A stretch of DNA of 64,000 nt from Gemmatimonadales bacterium (GTDB taxonomy: Bacteria; Krumholzibacteriota; Krumholzibacteriia; LZORAL124-64-63). The DNA lies in NCBI GenBank assembly GCA_019038745.1, contig JAHOYV010000024.1:1-64000 (forward strand). Direction: 5' to 3'. The notes beneath the pieces are model-generated. The model was not told the DNA's origin. It saw only the letters and a program-made list of their open reading frames with translations, and ran no database searches. Each line of letters opens with the position of its first letter. Within the stretch, counting starts at the first letter, position 1. Of this stretch, positions 24,353-33,158 are shown one piece after another. The translations under genes were made by a program, and so were the position numbers.

Positions 24353-24582
24353 CCAGTATCCTTCAGATTCCGCCAAATCCATCATTTGAAAATATTTCGC
24401 CTGGAGTTCAGCTGGACCAGCTGTTAAAAAAATATAATCCAGTAGGGGTTTATCCAAAGAGAAATTGGCGTTTTCCTGCCGGGTGAGGTAAGCTCCCTAC
24501 CTTGAAAACCATCGCAGTACTCCATCAACCGTTGATTTTGCCCGGACTTGGTCTGCTCCGAAAACAACCAGGAGAAACTCAG

Positions 24583-24867
24583 TTGCTCATTTCCCTAGTG
24601 ATCGTTGCCTTGACCACCTTCCTGCTCAACCTTCCCTGCGGGTTCTGGCGGCAGGGCACTAGGAGATTCTCACCCAGTTGGATCCTGGCCGTCCATTTGC
24701 CGGTTCCTCTCGTGGTACTGCTGCGTCTTCATTTCGGATTGGGCTTCGCCTGGTATACTTATCCCGTGGTGGCAGGAGCCTACTTCATCGGTCAGTACCT
24801 GGGCGGGCAGTGGCGCAAATCCCGCTACAACGCCCCCGGGACCCCTCTTCACAAGGATCAGCCATGA
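24583..24867 (+). CDS. small membrane protein coupled to the TMTC-like gene
   Basis: The track starts at TTG 24502; TTG 24583 has an ideal AGGAG at 7-8 nt and gives 94 residues (MLISLVIVALTTFLLNLPCGFWRQG...). Three hydrophobic segments are visible ('LISLVIVALTTFLLNLP', 'ILAVHLPVPLVVLLRLHFGLGFAWY', 'PVVAGAYFIGQYLGGQW'), with a basic C-terminus. No named family was recognised. Its stop overlaps the next start by 4 bp (ATGA), so the two proteins are probably made in fixed ratio and may interact in the membrane. Confidence 0.68.
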   Translation: MLISLVIVALTTFLLNLPCGFWRQGTRRFSPSWILAVHLPVPLVVLLRLHFGLGFAWYTYPVVAGAYFIGQYLGGQWRKSRYNAPGTPLHKDQP

Positions 24868-26600
24868 ACCGTCATTTTCTCATCGCCGTGCTGCTGATCC
24901 TGGCCACGTTATTCGTTTTCCTTCAGGTCCGCTCTTTCGACTTCATCAACTACGATGACCAGGATTACATCGTCAATAATCCCATGGTCAGCCAAGGCCT
25001 CAGCTCCGAGGGGATCACCTGGGCCTTCACAGCGGAAAAATCCGCCACGTGGCAACCCCTGACCTGGATTTCGCTGATGTCCGATGTCCGAGACGGTCAA
25101 ATCGTCCCCGGCACTTTCCATGTCACTAATTTGGTTCTGCACCTGTTCAACGTCTTGCTCCTTTACGCCCTGCTATTTGTAATGACCCGGGCTCCCTGGC
25201 CCAGCGCGCTGGCGGCGGCGCTTTTCGCCATACACCCTCTACATGTCGAATCGGTGGCCTGGGTTACTGAACGCAAGGATGTGTTGAGTACCTTCTGGGG
25301 CCTTTTGTCCCTGCTGGCCTACGTACGGTTCGCCAGGACCCGAGCGCGCCTCTTCCAGTTTCTGGCCGCCTTGTCCATGGCGCTGGGCTTGATGGCCAAG
25401 CCCATGTTGGTCACCTGGCCCCTGGTCATGCTCCTTTTGGACTGGTGGCCACTGCAACGAATAGCCAAGCTCCCCCTCCTCACCTACCCCCCACGTTCCC
25501 TGACCACCCTGATCGTCGAAAAAATCCCTTTCTTCGCCCTAACCTTCGTCTCCAGCTGGATCGCCTTCAGGGTGCAGTCCGGAGCCGCAGCCGTGGCTGA
25601 TTTCGATTCCCTCAGCCTGGTCGACAGGCTATCGAACGCCCTGGTCGCCTACGTCCGTTACCTCGGAAAAACTTTCTGGCCCCGGGATTTCTCGATTATT
25701 TATCCGCATCCCAACATGTCCGGCGGCACGCCATGGGCAACCTGGCAGGTGGGTGGAGCCATCCTCCTGCTGTTGACGATTACCGCCCTGGTCGTTGTCT
25801 TTCGACGCCACCGTTTTGCGGCCATGGGTTGGCTGTGGTTCCTGGGGACCCTGGTGCCCGTGATCGGGCTGGTTCAGATCGGCACGCACGCGATGGCCGA
25901 CCGCTTCACCTACGTGCCACTGATCGGCCTCTTCATAATCGTGGCCTGGTCGTTGAAGATGCTCCATGAGGCCATAAGGAAAAGGAATGACGGACCGGAT
26001 TGGCTTGTACCTGCAATGGCTGTAATTCTGGTTCTGGCGGTCCTTTTACCCGGCCGCTCCCTGACGGCGAAATGGCGCGACTCGGCCACCCTGTACGAGT
26101 ACTCCCTGGAATCAGGACCGGGTTCTCCCAAGCTGCATTACAATCTGGGCCTGGCCTATTCCGGATCGGGGCGCCGGGAAGAGGCCGCGATCCAATACCG
26201 CCACGCCATCCGGCTGCAACCACAACACAGCCGAGCCTGGAACAATCTGGGACGCACCTTGGGCCTGCTTGGCCGATTCGACGAGTCCGAGAAGGTCTTT
26301 CAGGAAGCGTTGCGTCTACAGCCGGAATTGGTTCTGGCCCGCATTAACTACGCTGTCATGTTGGAGAAAGCGGGGCGGGCGGACGACGCCATAACCCAAC
26401 GGATGGAGGCCCTGAAACAGGACCCCTCAAACCCTATTAATTGCAATCACATCGGGGTATTACTGGGGCAACAGGGAAAATTCACCGAAGCGATTACCCA
26501 TTTTAAGCGCGCGCTTCAGTTGAAGCCTGGTTGGCAGATGGCCGCCAAAAATCTGCAAAGCGCACAGAAGGCAGTTGAACAGGGTCTGGGCAAAAAGTAA
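24864..26600 (+). CDS. TMTC-type membrane protein: DUF1736 with C-terminal TPRs
   Basis: ATG 24864 after AAGGATCAGCC gives 578 residues; the track start lies within the upstream gene. The N-terminal two-thirds are about ten membrane helices of the GT-C fold. They include the luminal signature 'FINYDDQDYIVNNPMV' with paired Asp, 'TWQPLTWISLMSD', 'HPLHVESVAWVTERKDVLS' and 'YPHPN', all as in the TMTC family of O-mannosyltransferases and its bacterial relatives. Residues about 410-578 are three to four TPRs ('HYNLGLAYSGSGRREEAAIQYRHAIRLQP'). It may glycosylate exported proteins using a polyprenyl-phosphate sugar; the donor and target are inference. Confidence 0.88.
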   Translation: MNRHFLIAVLLILATLFVFLQVRSFDFINYDDQDYIVNNPMVSQGLSSEGITWAFTAEKSATWQPLTWISLMSDVRDGQIVPGTFHVTNLVLHLFNVLLLYALLFVMTRAPWPSALAAALFAIHPLHVESVAWVTERKDVLSTFWGLLSLLAYVRFARTRARLFQFLAALSMALGLMAKPMLVTWPLVMLLLDWWPLQRIAKLPLLTYPPRSLTTLIVEKIPFFALTFVSSWIAFRVQSGAAAVADFDSLSLVDRLSNALVAYVRYLGKTFWPRDFSIIYPHPNMSGGTPWATWQVGGAILLLLTITALVVVFRRHRFAAMGWLWFLGTLVPVIGLVQIGTHAMADRFTYVPLIGLFIIVAWSLKMLHEAIRKRNDGPDWLVPAMAVILVLAVLLPGRSLTAKWRDSATLYEYSLESGPGSPKLHYNLGLAYSGSGRREEAAIQYRHAIRLQPQHSRAWNNLGRTLGLLGRFDESEKVFQEALRLQPELVLARINYAVMLEKAGRADDAITQRMEALKQDPSNPINCNHIGVLLGQQGKFTEAITHFKRALQLKPGWQMAAKNLQSAQKAVEQGLGKK

Positions 26601-26602
26601 CA

Positions 26603-27415
26603 TTACCCGGTTTCTTTTTTCGATTCTTCTTTTCCCAAGATCAATCGGCGCAGATCACGCTCCGTATCGGCAATGCGTCGATTGTAGTAGGCTATCTTGG
26701 CGGAGAACTTCTCGCCCCCGTGAGTGACCTGGTAACCGGCTCGCATCTGGTCACGCCAATTGTCGCGAACCTCAGCGGGAGTTTCCAGATACCGTCCCGT
26801 GAAAGCCACTGCTTCGAGAGGAAGTTTGGGCGGCATCACCGGCGACTTGGCCCGGGTATGCCCGAACACGATGCTCATGATGGGCACAACCCCCCGCGGC
26901 AATTCCAGTATTTCAGCCAGATGGGCCGCATCGTAGAAGCCGGTGCGTCCCGTCTCCGACAACATTACCGACCCCAGGCCCACCGCCTCGGCCGCCTGCA
27001 CCATGTTCATCGCAGCCAGGGATGCGTTCATCACGCCCATCGTGTATTCACTCAGGGGAGCGTCGGGAAACTCGGGGAGGGTGCTGCGGACACGGTGCGT
27101 ATCGGCAAGGATCACCACGCCATGGGAGGCCTGAAAGGGTATAGGCGAGCCGAAAAAATCCCGCCACTGCTCCCCGGTGAAGTGGGCGAACGACCAGGTC
27201 TGGAGATTAACCGTGGATGGAGCCAGCCGGCCGGCCTCAAGAATGGTTTCCCATATCTGTGGAGCAATCGGTTCGGCTGTGAATTGGCGTATGCTGCGCC
27301 GGTTCAGAATCGTGGCCAGGCTGGGATTATCATGCAGGGCGCGCGGAACCCGGGGCTTGGCGCTTATGATCCGCACCAGCCCCGCCAGAAGTTTCGGAAA
27401 TGAAAGATCGGACAA
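26603..27415 (-). CDS. nitroreductase-family flavoprotein
   Basis: The track begins at TTG 27448 with no ribosome site; TTG 27415 lies behind GGGAG and gives 270 residues. Motifs of the family are 'LATILNRRSIRQFTAEPIAPQIWETILEAGRLAPSTVNLQTW' (FMN phosphate-binding Arg-Ser-x-Arg) and 'LGSVMLSETGRTGFYDAAHLAEILELPRGVVPIMSIVFGH'. Such enzymes use FMN and NAD(P)H to reduce quinones, nitro groups or related substrates. The C-terminal 60 residues ('YQVTHGGEKFSAKIAYYNRRI') are an extra helical tail seen in one subgroup. The gene converges on the TMTC gene with almost no spacer. Confidence 0.88.
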   Translation of the reverse strand: MSDLSFPKLLAGLVRIISAKPRVPRALHDNPSLATILNRRSIRQFTAEPIAPQIWETILEAGRLAPSTVNLQTWSFAHFTGEQWRDFFGSPIPFQASHGVVILADTHRVRSTLPEFPDAPLSEYTMGVMNASLAAMNMVQAAEAVGLGSVMLSETGRTGFYDAAHLAEILELPRGVVPIMSIVFGHTRAKSPVMPPKLPLEAVAFTGRYLETPAEVRDNWRDQMRAGYQVTHGGEKFSAKIAYYNRRIADTERDLRRLILGKEESKKETG

Positions 27416-27475
27416 AAAACTCTCCCAGCCCGCATGGACAACCCTCAAACACTGTGCAAAACGAATGGATTATCC

Positions 27476-27988
27476 TCAGGGGGTCTTGTCCAGGATCTCG
27501 TTCCATTCATCCAGCTGATCCTTGAACTTTTCCAGCAACTCCGTGGCGTCGCCCTCGATGGTCGCCTTGATCAGGGCATCATCGCCCGCTATTTCGTTGA
27601 CTATGTCCTGGTCGGCGTCCGAGACCACCTTGCCGAAAACGGTATGATGATCGTCAAGCCAGGGCGTAGCAATATGGGTGACGAAAAACTGACTGCCGTT
27701 GGTGCCCGGCCCGGCGTTGGCCATGGACAGAACCCCGGGACCATCGTGGCGCAGATCAGGAACGAACTCGTCAGCGAAGCGATAGCCGGGGCCGCCGGTG
27801 CCTGTGCCCTGCGGGCAGCCGCCCTGGATCATGAAATCGGGGATGACCCGATGGAAATTCAGCCTGTCGTAAAATCCGCGCTGGACCAGGTTCACGAAGT
27901 TGGCCACGGTAAGCGGAGCCTTATCCGAGTACAGGGTCAGATTGATGTTGCCTCGTTCGGTTTCCAGTACGGCTTTCAGATCAGCCAA
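27476..27988 (-). CDS. cyclophilin-type peptidyl-prolyl cis-trans isomerase
   Basis: The sequence supports a TTG start at 27988 with AAGGAG 6 nt upstream, giving 170 residues; the track start at 28159 adds non-homologous residues. Family motifs are 'TERGNINLTLYSDKAPLTVANFVNLVQRGFYDRLNFHRVIPDFMIQGGCP', with the catalytic Arg in 'FHRV', 'GPGVLSMANAGPGTNGSQFFVT' and 'LDDHHTVFGKVV'. There is no signal peptide, so it acts in the cytoplasm. The C-terminus is extended by about 20 residues. It is monocistronic and divergent from the AI-2E-family gene. Confidence 0.93.
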   Translation of the reverse strand: MADLKAVLETERGNINLTLYSDKAPLTVANFVNLVQRGFYDRLNFHRVIPDFMIQGGCPQGTGTGGPGYRFADEFVPDLRHDGPGVLSMANAGPGTNGSQFFVTHIATPWLDDHHTVFGKVVSDADQDIVNEIAGDDALIKATIEGDATELLEKFKDQLDEWNEILDKTP

Positions 27989-28193
27989 GGGATTCTCCTT
28001 CGGTTCCGGGAATCTAAATGATCGCAACGATCGGGAATGAATTACCCAAATTAGGTTAATAGTCCGAATCTGGAAAGTAATTATGACCCCGGACGCGCCG
28101 CCTTTCGACACCCGATTGACAGTCATCGATGGTTGCGGCATGCTGATTTGGCGGAGCACGATCCAATCACCTGGAATCTATTGGAGAACGGAC

Positions 28194-29276
28194 ATGAACA
28201 CCTCCCAGATCAGCAAGCTTGTCCTGTTGTCCATGGTAATCGGCATCACGGCGGTATTCGTCGTGATGATCGGCAAGTTCCTGATGGCCGTTTTGTTGGC
28301 GGGGATTTTCGCCTCCCTCGTGCAACCGATGTATCGCCGGTTGACCCGCGCTTTCCGGGGCCGCAAATCAGCCGCTTCACTGGTCACCCTGCTGATCATC
28401 GTCCTTGTAATCATTATTCCCCTGGGAGGGTTGCTGGGCGTGGTGACGGCCCAGGCCATCAAGGTCACCGAGTCGATCACGCCCTGGGTGCAGGACAAAA
28501 TCAATCACCCCGACCAGATCATGACCTGGCTGGAGGGACAGCCCCTGTACGATCGGGTTGAACCCTACCGCGACAGCATCCTCGAGAAGGCAGGTCAGTT
28601 GGTGGGCGTGTTGAGCCGGTTCCTGGTCAGCAGTTTGTCCTCAGTCACTTCCGGAACCTTGAACTTCCTGTTCCTGCTCTCGGTGATGCTCTACACCATG
28701 TATTTCTTCCTGATCGACGGCAGCAGGTTATTGGACCGCATTCTGTACTATCTGCCCCTGGAGGACGCGGACGAACGGCGGTTGTTGGAAACCTTCGGTT
28801 CGGTCACCCGAGCCACCCTCAAGGGCTCGGCGGTGATCGGCATGTTGCAGGGAGGATTGGCAGGTGTCGCGTTCGCGGTCGTGGGCATTCCCAGCGCAGT
28901 ATTCTGGGGCACGCTGATGATGGTGCTGTCGGTCATCCCCGGCATCGGAACCGGTCTGATCTGGGTACCGGCCGCATTGATCCTGATTGCGGGCGGAAGT
29001 TTGGCGAAGGGAATCGGACTGGCGATTTTCTGTGGAGCAATCGTCGGCAGCATCGACAACTTCCTGCGCCCGCGCATGGTCGGCAAGGACACGAAGATGC
29101 CCGATCTGTTGATCTTCCTGTCCACGATGGGAGGCCTGCTGATGTTCGGGATCCTGGGCTTCATCATCGGACCCATCGTCGCAGCCCTATTTGTTACCTT
29201 GTGGGAAATCTACGGTGTGGTCTTCAAGGACGTTCTGCCGCCCGGGAGAGTTTTACCCGAACAGGATTCTGATTGA
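28194..29276 (+). CDS. AI-2E/PerM-family membrane permease
   Basis: ATG 28194 after GGAGAACGGAC gives 360 residues. Family pattern: N-terminal pair of helices ('VIGITAVFVVMIGKFLMAVLLAGIFASLVQPMYRRLTR'), a hydrophilic stretch ('QDKINHPDQIMTWLEGQPLYD'), and a C-terminal bundle with 'VMLYTMYFFLIDG', 'VIGMLQGGLAGVAFAVVGIPSAVFWGTLMMVLSVIPGIGTGLIWVPAALILI' and 'DNFLRPRMVG'. Members were named for autoinducer-2 export by TqsA, but many are sodium or proton-linked transporters of other solutes, so the substrate is open. Confidence 0.92.
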   Translation: MNTSQISKLVLLSMVIGITAVFVVMIGKFLMAVLLAGIFASLVQPMYRRLTRAFRGRKSAASLVTLLIIVLVIIIPLGGLLGVVTAQAIKVTESITPWVQDKINHPDQIMTWLEGQPLYDRVEPYRDSILEKAGQLVGVLSRFLVSSLSSVTSGTLNFLFLLSVMLYTMYFFLIDGSRLLDRILYYLPLEDADERRLLETFGSVTRATLKGSAVIGMLQGGLAGVAFAVVGIPSAVFWGTLMMVLSVIPGIGTGLIWVPAALILIAGGSLAKGIGLAIFCGAIVGSIDNFLRPRMVGKDTKMPDLLIFLSTMGGLLMFGILGFIIGPIVAALFVTLWEIYGVVFKDVLPPGRVLPEQDSD

Positions 29277-29295
29277 TCCATCATAAAATTTCAGA

Positions 29296-30717
29296 TCAGG
29301 ACCACTCAGCCGTAGCCACCTTGATCATGTTGGTCGTTCTCTCCACATGGAAAGGAATTCCAGCCGTGATCACTACCGGCTGGCCTGGTTTGACATAGCC
29401 GCCCTGCAAAGCCTGGGCGATGACGACGCGCTCCAGCTCCTCCGCACAGTCCACATGGTCGATCAGGACCGGAACCGCACCGAATGTTATGGCCAGGCGG
29501 GCCGCTGTTTCCCGGCTGGGGGTCATTGACAACAAGGCCCGTGAGGGACGGTACATGGCCACCAGGCGGGTCGTGCCTCCACTCTTGGTACAGGTAATGA
29601 TCGCCGCCGCGTTGATGTCCCTGGCCATTTCCACCGCGGCATGGGCGACCGCCCTCTTGAAGGACAAAGTATCGCGGCTCCCAAAGCATCGGGATCCGGC
29701 CTCGTAGTCGAAACGGGCCTCGGTATCGGCCGCCACTCGGCTCATAACCTGGACGGACTCGACGGGGTAATCTCCCATGGCCGTCTCCTCCGAAAGCATG
29801 ATCGCATCGGTGCCGTCATAGATGGCATTGGCGACATCGGTCACTTCCGCCCGAGTGGGACGGGGACTCTCGACCATCGACTTGAGCATCTGGGTGGCGG
29901 TAATCACCGGCTTGGCTGCAGCGTTTGTCTTTCTTATGATCATCTTCTGAGCGGCGGGCACCTTCTCCAGGGGGATCTCCACACCCAAGTCCCCGCGGGC
30001 CACCATGATCCCGTCGGCTGCTTGGATAATTTCATCAATATTGTCCAGGGCCTCGAACTTCTCGATCTTGCCGATCAACGGTGTATCCTTGCCCGCCTCC
30101 CTGATGACTTTCTTGACTGTATCCATGTCGTGGGCGGTCCGCACAAAGGACAACGCAATCAGATCCACGCCCTGATCCAAACCGAACCTCAGGTCGGCCC
30201 GGTCCTTCTCCGAGAGAATGGGAGCGTTGATCGACCGGTCCGGCAGGTTGATGCCCTTGTTCGAAGAGAGAGATCCTCCGTTCACCACGGTGCAGTGCAC
30301 ATCGGTGTCGGTGGCGGAATCAACCTTCAGTTCCATTGCTCCGTCGGCTAAAAGAATCGTATCTCCCGCCCTGACATTGTACGGCAGATCGGGATAAGTC
30401 AGACCCACTTCACCTGCATCGCCCGGCACGTCGCGGTTGGTAAGAGTGAACTTCTGTCCCGTCTCAAGGGCCACCTCGCCCGCTCCCATCTTGCCGGTAC
30501 GAATTTTGGGCCCGGCAAGATCCTGCAGAATGGCAACCGGAGCGGACAACCGACTAGCCACAGCCCGAATGTCCCTGATCAAGGCAGCATGTTCTTCATG
30601 GGTTCCGTGAGAAAAGTTCAGCCGACAAACATTCATCCCGGCTTCGATCAATTTTTCCAGCATCTCCGGACTACGGCTGACCGGTCCGATCGTGCAGATG
30701 ATTTTGGTCTTGTTCAA
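29296..30717 (-). CDS. pyk: pyruvate kinase
   Basis: A 473-residue protein of normal length, starting at TTG 30717 behind GGAGGGG. Motifs: 'TKIICTIGPVSRSPEMLEKLIEAGMNVCRLNFSHG', 'LQDLAGPKIRTG', 'IGKIEKFEALDNIDEIIQAADGIMVARGDLGVEIPLEKVPAAQK' with the catalytic Lys and metal ligands, and 'PVITATQMLKSMVESPRPTRAEVTDVANAIYDGTDAIMLSEETAMG'. The C-terminal regulatory domain is complete. It converts phosphoenolpyruvate and ADP to pyruvate and ATP in glycolysis. Its upstream region holds a TTCCCCTGGGGGAA element at 30867. Confidence 0.97.
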   Translation of the reverse strand: MNKTKIICTIGPVSRSPEMLEKLIEAGMNVCRLNFSHGTHEEHAALIRDIRAVASRLSAPVAILQDLAGPKIRTGKMGAGEVALETGQKFTLTNRDVPGDAGEVGLTYPDLPYNVRAGDTILLADGAMELKVDSATDTDVHCTVVNGGSLSSNKGINLPDRSINAPILSEKDRADLRFGLDQGVDLIALSFVRTAHDMDTVKKVIREAGKDTPLIGKIEKFEALDNIDEIIQAADGIMVARGDLGVEIPLEKVPAAQKMIIRKTNAAAKPVITATQMLKSMVESPRPTRAEVTDVANAIYDGTDAIMLSEETAMGDYPVESVQVMSRVAADTEARFDYEAGSRCFGSRDTLSFKRAVAHAAVEMARDINAAAIITCTKSGGTTRLVAMYRPSRALLSMTPSRETAARLAITFGAVPVLIDHVDCAEELERVVIAQALQGGYVKPGQPVVITAGIPFHVERTTNMIKVATAEWS

Positions 30718-30866
30718 GATTCAACCCCTCCAATTGAGTCAGCACCTTAAAGGCGCATCGATACATCACCCCATTTATGACACAAAAGCATATTCGGGGG
30801 AAACACCCTTTAGATTTAGAAAAATCACAGTGGTTGAAGTTTCCCCAGTTGATGTTCCCGTTGATA

Positions 30867-30880
30867 TTCCCCTGGGGGAA
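30867..30880. promoter_or_regulatory. TTCCCCTGGGGGAA near-palindrome upstream of pyk
   Basis: One mismatch from the perfect 14-bp palindrome found at 3935 and 52845. It lies 150 bp upstream of the pyk start in a 244-bp gap. The preceding bases also hold TTCCCC and TTCCC half-sites. Function is not known. Confidence 0.35.
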
Positions 30881-30961
30881 GGATTCTTCGCGGGTCTGTT
30901 CGACGTACCCCAAACTCGAATTCACCTCAATAATGACGCCTTAAGTTCCAACCGGGCTCCC

Positions 30962-31795
30962 TCAGTCCAAAAAGAAATCCTTGAACAACGGAGTGCCCGG
31001 CTGAACGGCGTACTGCTCGAGATCGGTTTGGCCCTCTTCGGCCAGGACTTCCTCGTCGGTAAAGAAGTTCCCGGTACAAGCCCGGCTGTCCCTGGTCAGA
31101 ATGGCCCAGGCGGAGTCGGCGATGATCTCCGGCTTACGGCTGGCGGCCACCACCTTCTCTCCGCCCAACAGGTTGCGCACCGCCGCGGTCGCAATCGCGG
31201 TGCACGGCCACAAGGCGTTGAAGGCCACACCTTTTTCGGCGAATTCGGCCGACATGCCCAGCACCCATATGCTCATCGCGTATTTGGCCAGGGTATAGGC
31301 GGCGTGCCCCGCAAACCATTTCGGATTCAGGTTCAACGGAGGGCTGAGGTTCAATACGTGGGGATTATCGGCTTCCAGCAGAAATGGCAACGCCTTCTGT
31401 GTAGCCAGATAGCTTCCACGCGCGTTGATGTCATACATGCGGTCATAAATCTTCATCGAAGTGTCCAGCGTTCCGGTCAGGCTGATGGCGCTGGCATTGT
31501 TCACCAGGATATCGATACCGCCGAATTTCTCCGCCCCCGCAGTGATCGCGGCCTCGACTTGTTCCTCGAAGCGAATGTCCGTCTTGACGGCAAAAGCCTT
31601 ACCGCCAGCCGCTTCAATCTCCGCTGCGGCAGTATCGATCGTACCGGGCAACTTGGCGTGTTCGGTCGTTGTCTTGGCCGCGATGATCACGTTGGCTCCG
31701 TCGCGGGCCGCCCGCAGGGCGATGGCCTTGCCGATACCCCGACTGGCGCCGGTGATGAAGAGGGTCTTGCCCGAGAGGGTTCGTTCGACGGTCAT
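30962..31795 (-). CDS. short-chain dehydrogenase/reductase, HSDL2-like
   Basis: A 277-residue classical SDR; ATG 31795 follows ATAGGAGATTTTCA. The Rossmann motif is 'LFITGASRGIGKAIALRAARDGANVIIAAKT', with 'DILVNNAS' and the catalytic 'YTLAKYAM' (Tyr-x3-Lys) preceded by Ser in 'LNLSPP'. The long N-terminal 'TTEHAKLPGTIDTAAAEIEAAGG' and 'GEKVVAASRKPEIIADSAWAIL' patterns are those of the hydroxysteroid dehydrogenase-like 2 group, linked to fatty-acid or sterol-like substrates. NADP-type binding is suggested by basic residues after strand 2. The physiological substrate is unknown. Confidence 0.92.
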   Translation of the reverse strand: MTVERTLSGKTLFITGASRGIGKAIALRAARDGANVIIAAKTTTEHAKLPGTIDTAAAEIEAAGGKAFAVKTDIRFEEQVEAAITAGAEKFGGIDILVNNASAISLTGTLDTSMKIYDRMYDINARGSYLATQKALPFLLEADNPHVLNLSPPLNLNPKWFAGHAAYTLAKYAMSIWVLGMSAEFAEKGVAFNALWPCTAIATAAVRNLLGGEKVVAASRKPEIIADSAWAILTRDSRACTGNFFTDEEVLAEEGQTDLEQYAVQPGTPLFKDFFLD

Positions 31796-31894
31796 TGAAA
31801 ATCTCCTATTCGGTCCGATCCAGCCTGATCCAATCGACCGGCCAAAGGCCTGCCAAACAAAGACCTGTCAGTCGTAAACCTGCTGCACAAATTG

Positions 31895-31987
31895 TTACAA
31901 CAGATCAAGCCGACCGAGAAGGTAAACTGCCAATCGATACGATACGACAATCACGGCTACCCAGCCAATGAGCATTATTGCGTTCAT
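31895..31987 (-). CDS. 30-residue membrane peptide, probable cytochrome bd small subunit
   Basis: Missed by the ORF track. ATG 31987 lies 7 nt after AAGGAG, a near-perfect ribosome site, and the frame of 30 codons ends in TAA. The peptide has one hydrophobic helix ('LIGWVAVIVVSYRLAVYLL') flanked by a short N-terminus and 'GRLDLL'. It lies 36 bp behind cydB on the same strand. Cytochrome bd oxidases carry single-helix subunits of this size (CydX, CydS), encoded at the same position, that stabilise the haem region of CydA. The sequence itself does not match CydX closely, so it may be another class of small subunit. Confidence 0.72.
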   Translation of the reverse strand: MNAIMLIGWVAVIVVSYRLAVYLLGRLDLL

Positions 31988-32023
31988 TTCCATCTCCTTG
32001 CGGGATCTCTCCCTGTTAACAGG

Positions 32024-33157
32024 CTAGTAGGCACCCTTGTCCTGCACATCCTTCAAGGTCATCTTCCGCATATTCATCTGCCGCCACACGAAGGCGACGT
32101 AGGCCACGACCACGGGAATAAACAAAGCCACATAAGTCATGACCGTCAGTGTGTAGTGGGTCGAAGAAGCGTTGTAGATCGTCAAACTGGATTGCAGATC
32201 CACCTTGGACGGATAAAACGCAGTGTTGTTGAATGCGGGCAGGGTCAGAACAACCAGCCCCACAAACACGGTTCCCAAACCACCGCACCAAATCCCCCGA
32301 GTGTGCATCGTACGAGCGGTCACCCAAACGGCCCTGATGATCAAGACCAATCCGACCAACAACAGAACCAACAACACGGGATTGGCCAGAAGATTGCCCA
32401 GATACTTGCGGGTCACCAACGAAACGGTTCCCGTCTCGTCTACGCCGTATCCCTTCATCAGCAGCAGGGAAACCAGTACGTAGAGCAGGAAGGGCAGCGA
32501 AATCAGGAAATTCACCAGTGCACCCTTGCGCAGCCGTTTCTCCAGATCCGGAGCCTCCTCCAGTTGAATCGAGTTGACCAGGTACATCGCTCCCAGAGTG
32601 CGCGCATGGAAGACCAGGAAAACTCCCAGACACACGTTGAACACGTTGAAGGCCGCTTCCAGTCCCCTCAGCGGATGGGTCCAGGTGACGAAATTGTAGA
32701 TGTTGAGGGTGAAATTCGATCCCGTATAAAAAGTACCCACCGCAGCCCCGATCAGTAGTACCCCGAGGGTCCCGTTGAGCAGCAGAAAGAACTCGTACGT
32801 TTTCGACCCCAGGAAATTGTTCGGCTTGGTGCGGAATTCGTAACTGACCGCCTGCACAATGAAGGTGAACAGGATGATAACCCACACCCAGTAGGCACCC
32901 CCGAAGGTCGTTGCGTAGAACTTCGGGAAAGAAGCAAACAGCGCCCCACCGAAGAGTACCAGCGTTGTGAAGCTGAGCTCCCACTTCAATCCCAGCGAAT
33001 TGATGACGAGCTTCTTTTCAGTCTCGGTTTTTGCCACCTGCCAAAGCTGACTCTGTCCGCCCTGGACGAAGTTCAGGAACAGGAAGATGGCGCCCACCAG
33101 GGAACAGATCAGCCACCAAATCTGCTGCAGAGTGGAGAGATCAAGATTTCCAATCAT
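32024..33157 (-). CDS. cydB: cytochrome bd ubiquinol oxidase subunit II
   Basis: A 377-residue integral membrane protein with about nine helices. Features of CydB are the N-terminal 'QQIWWLICSLVGAIFLFLNFVQGGQSQLW', the segment 'RTKPNNFLGSKTYEFFLLLNGTLGVLLIGAAVGTF' and the C-terminal 'VMTYVALFIPVVVAYVAFVWRQMNMRKM'. It partners CydA in the quinol-oxidising, oxygen-reducing complex that works at low oxygen and makes proton motive force without pumping. It starts 1 bp after the cydA stop codon, so the two are coupled. The sequence is of the longer, Bacteroidota-like type. Confidence 0.94.
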   Translation of the reverse strand: MIGNLDLSTLQQIWWLICSLVGAIFLFLNFVQGGQSQLWQVAKTETEKKLVINSLGLKWELSFTTLVLFGGALFASFPKFYATTFGGAYWVWVIILFTFIVQAVSYEFRTKPNNFLGSKTYEFFLLLNGTLGVLLIGAAVGTFYTGSNFTLNIYNFVTWTHPLRGLEAAFNVFNVCLGVFLVFHARTLGAMYLVNSIQLEEAPDLEKRLRKGALVNFLISLPFLLYVLVSLLLMKGYGVDETGTVSLVTRKYLGNLLANPVLLVLLLVGLVLIIRAVWVTARTMHTRGIWCGGLGTVFVGLVVLTLPAFNNTAFYPSKVDLQSSLTIYNASSTHYTLTVMTYVALFIPVVVAYVAFVWRQMNMRKMTLKDVQDKGAY

Positions 33158-33158
33158 A

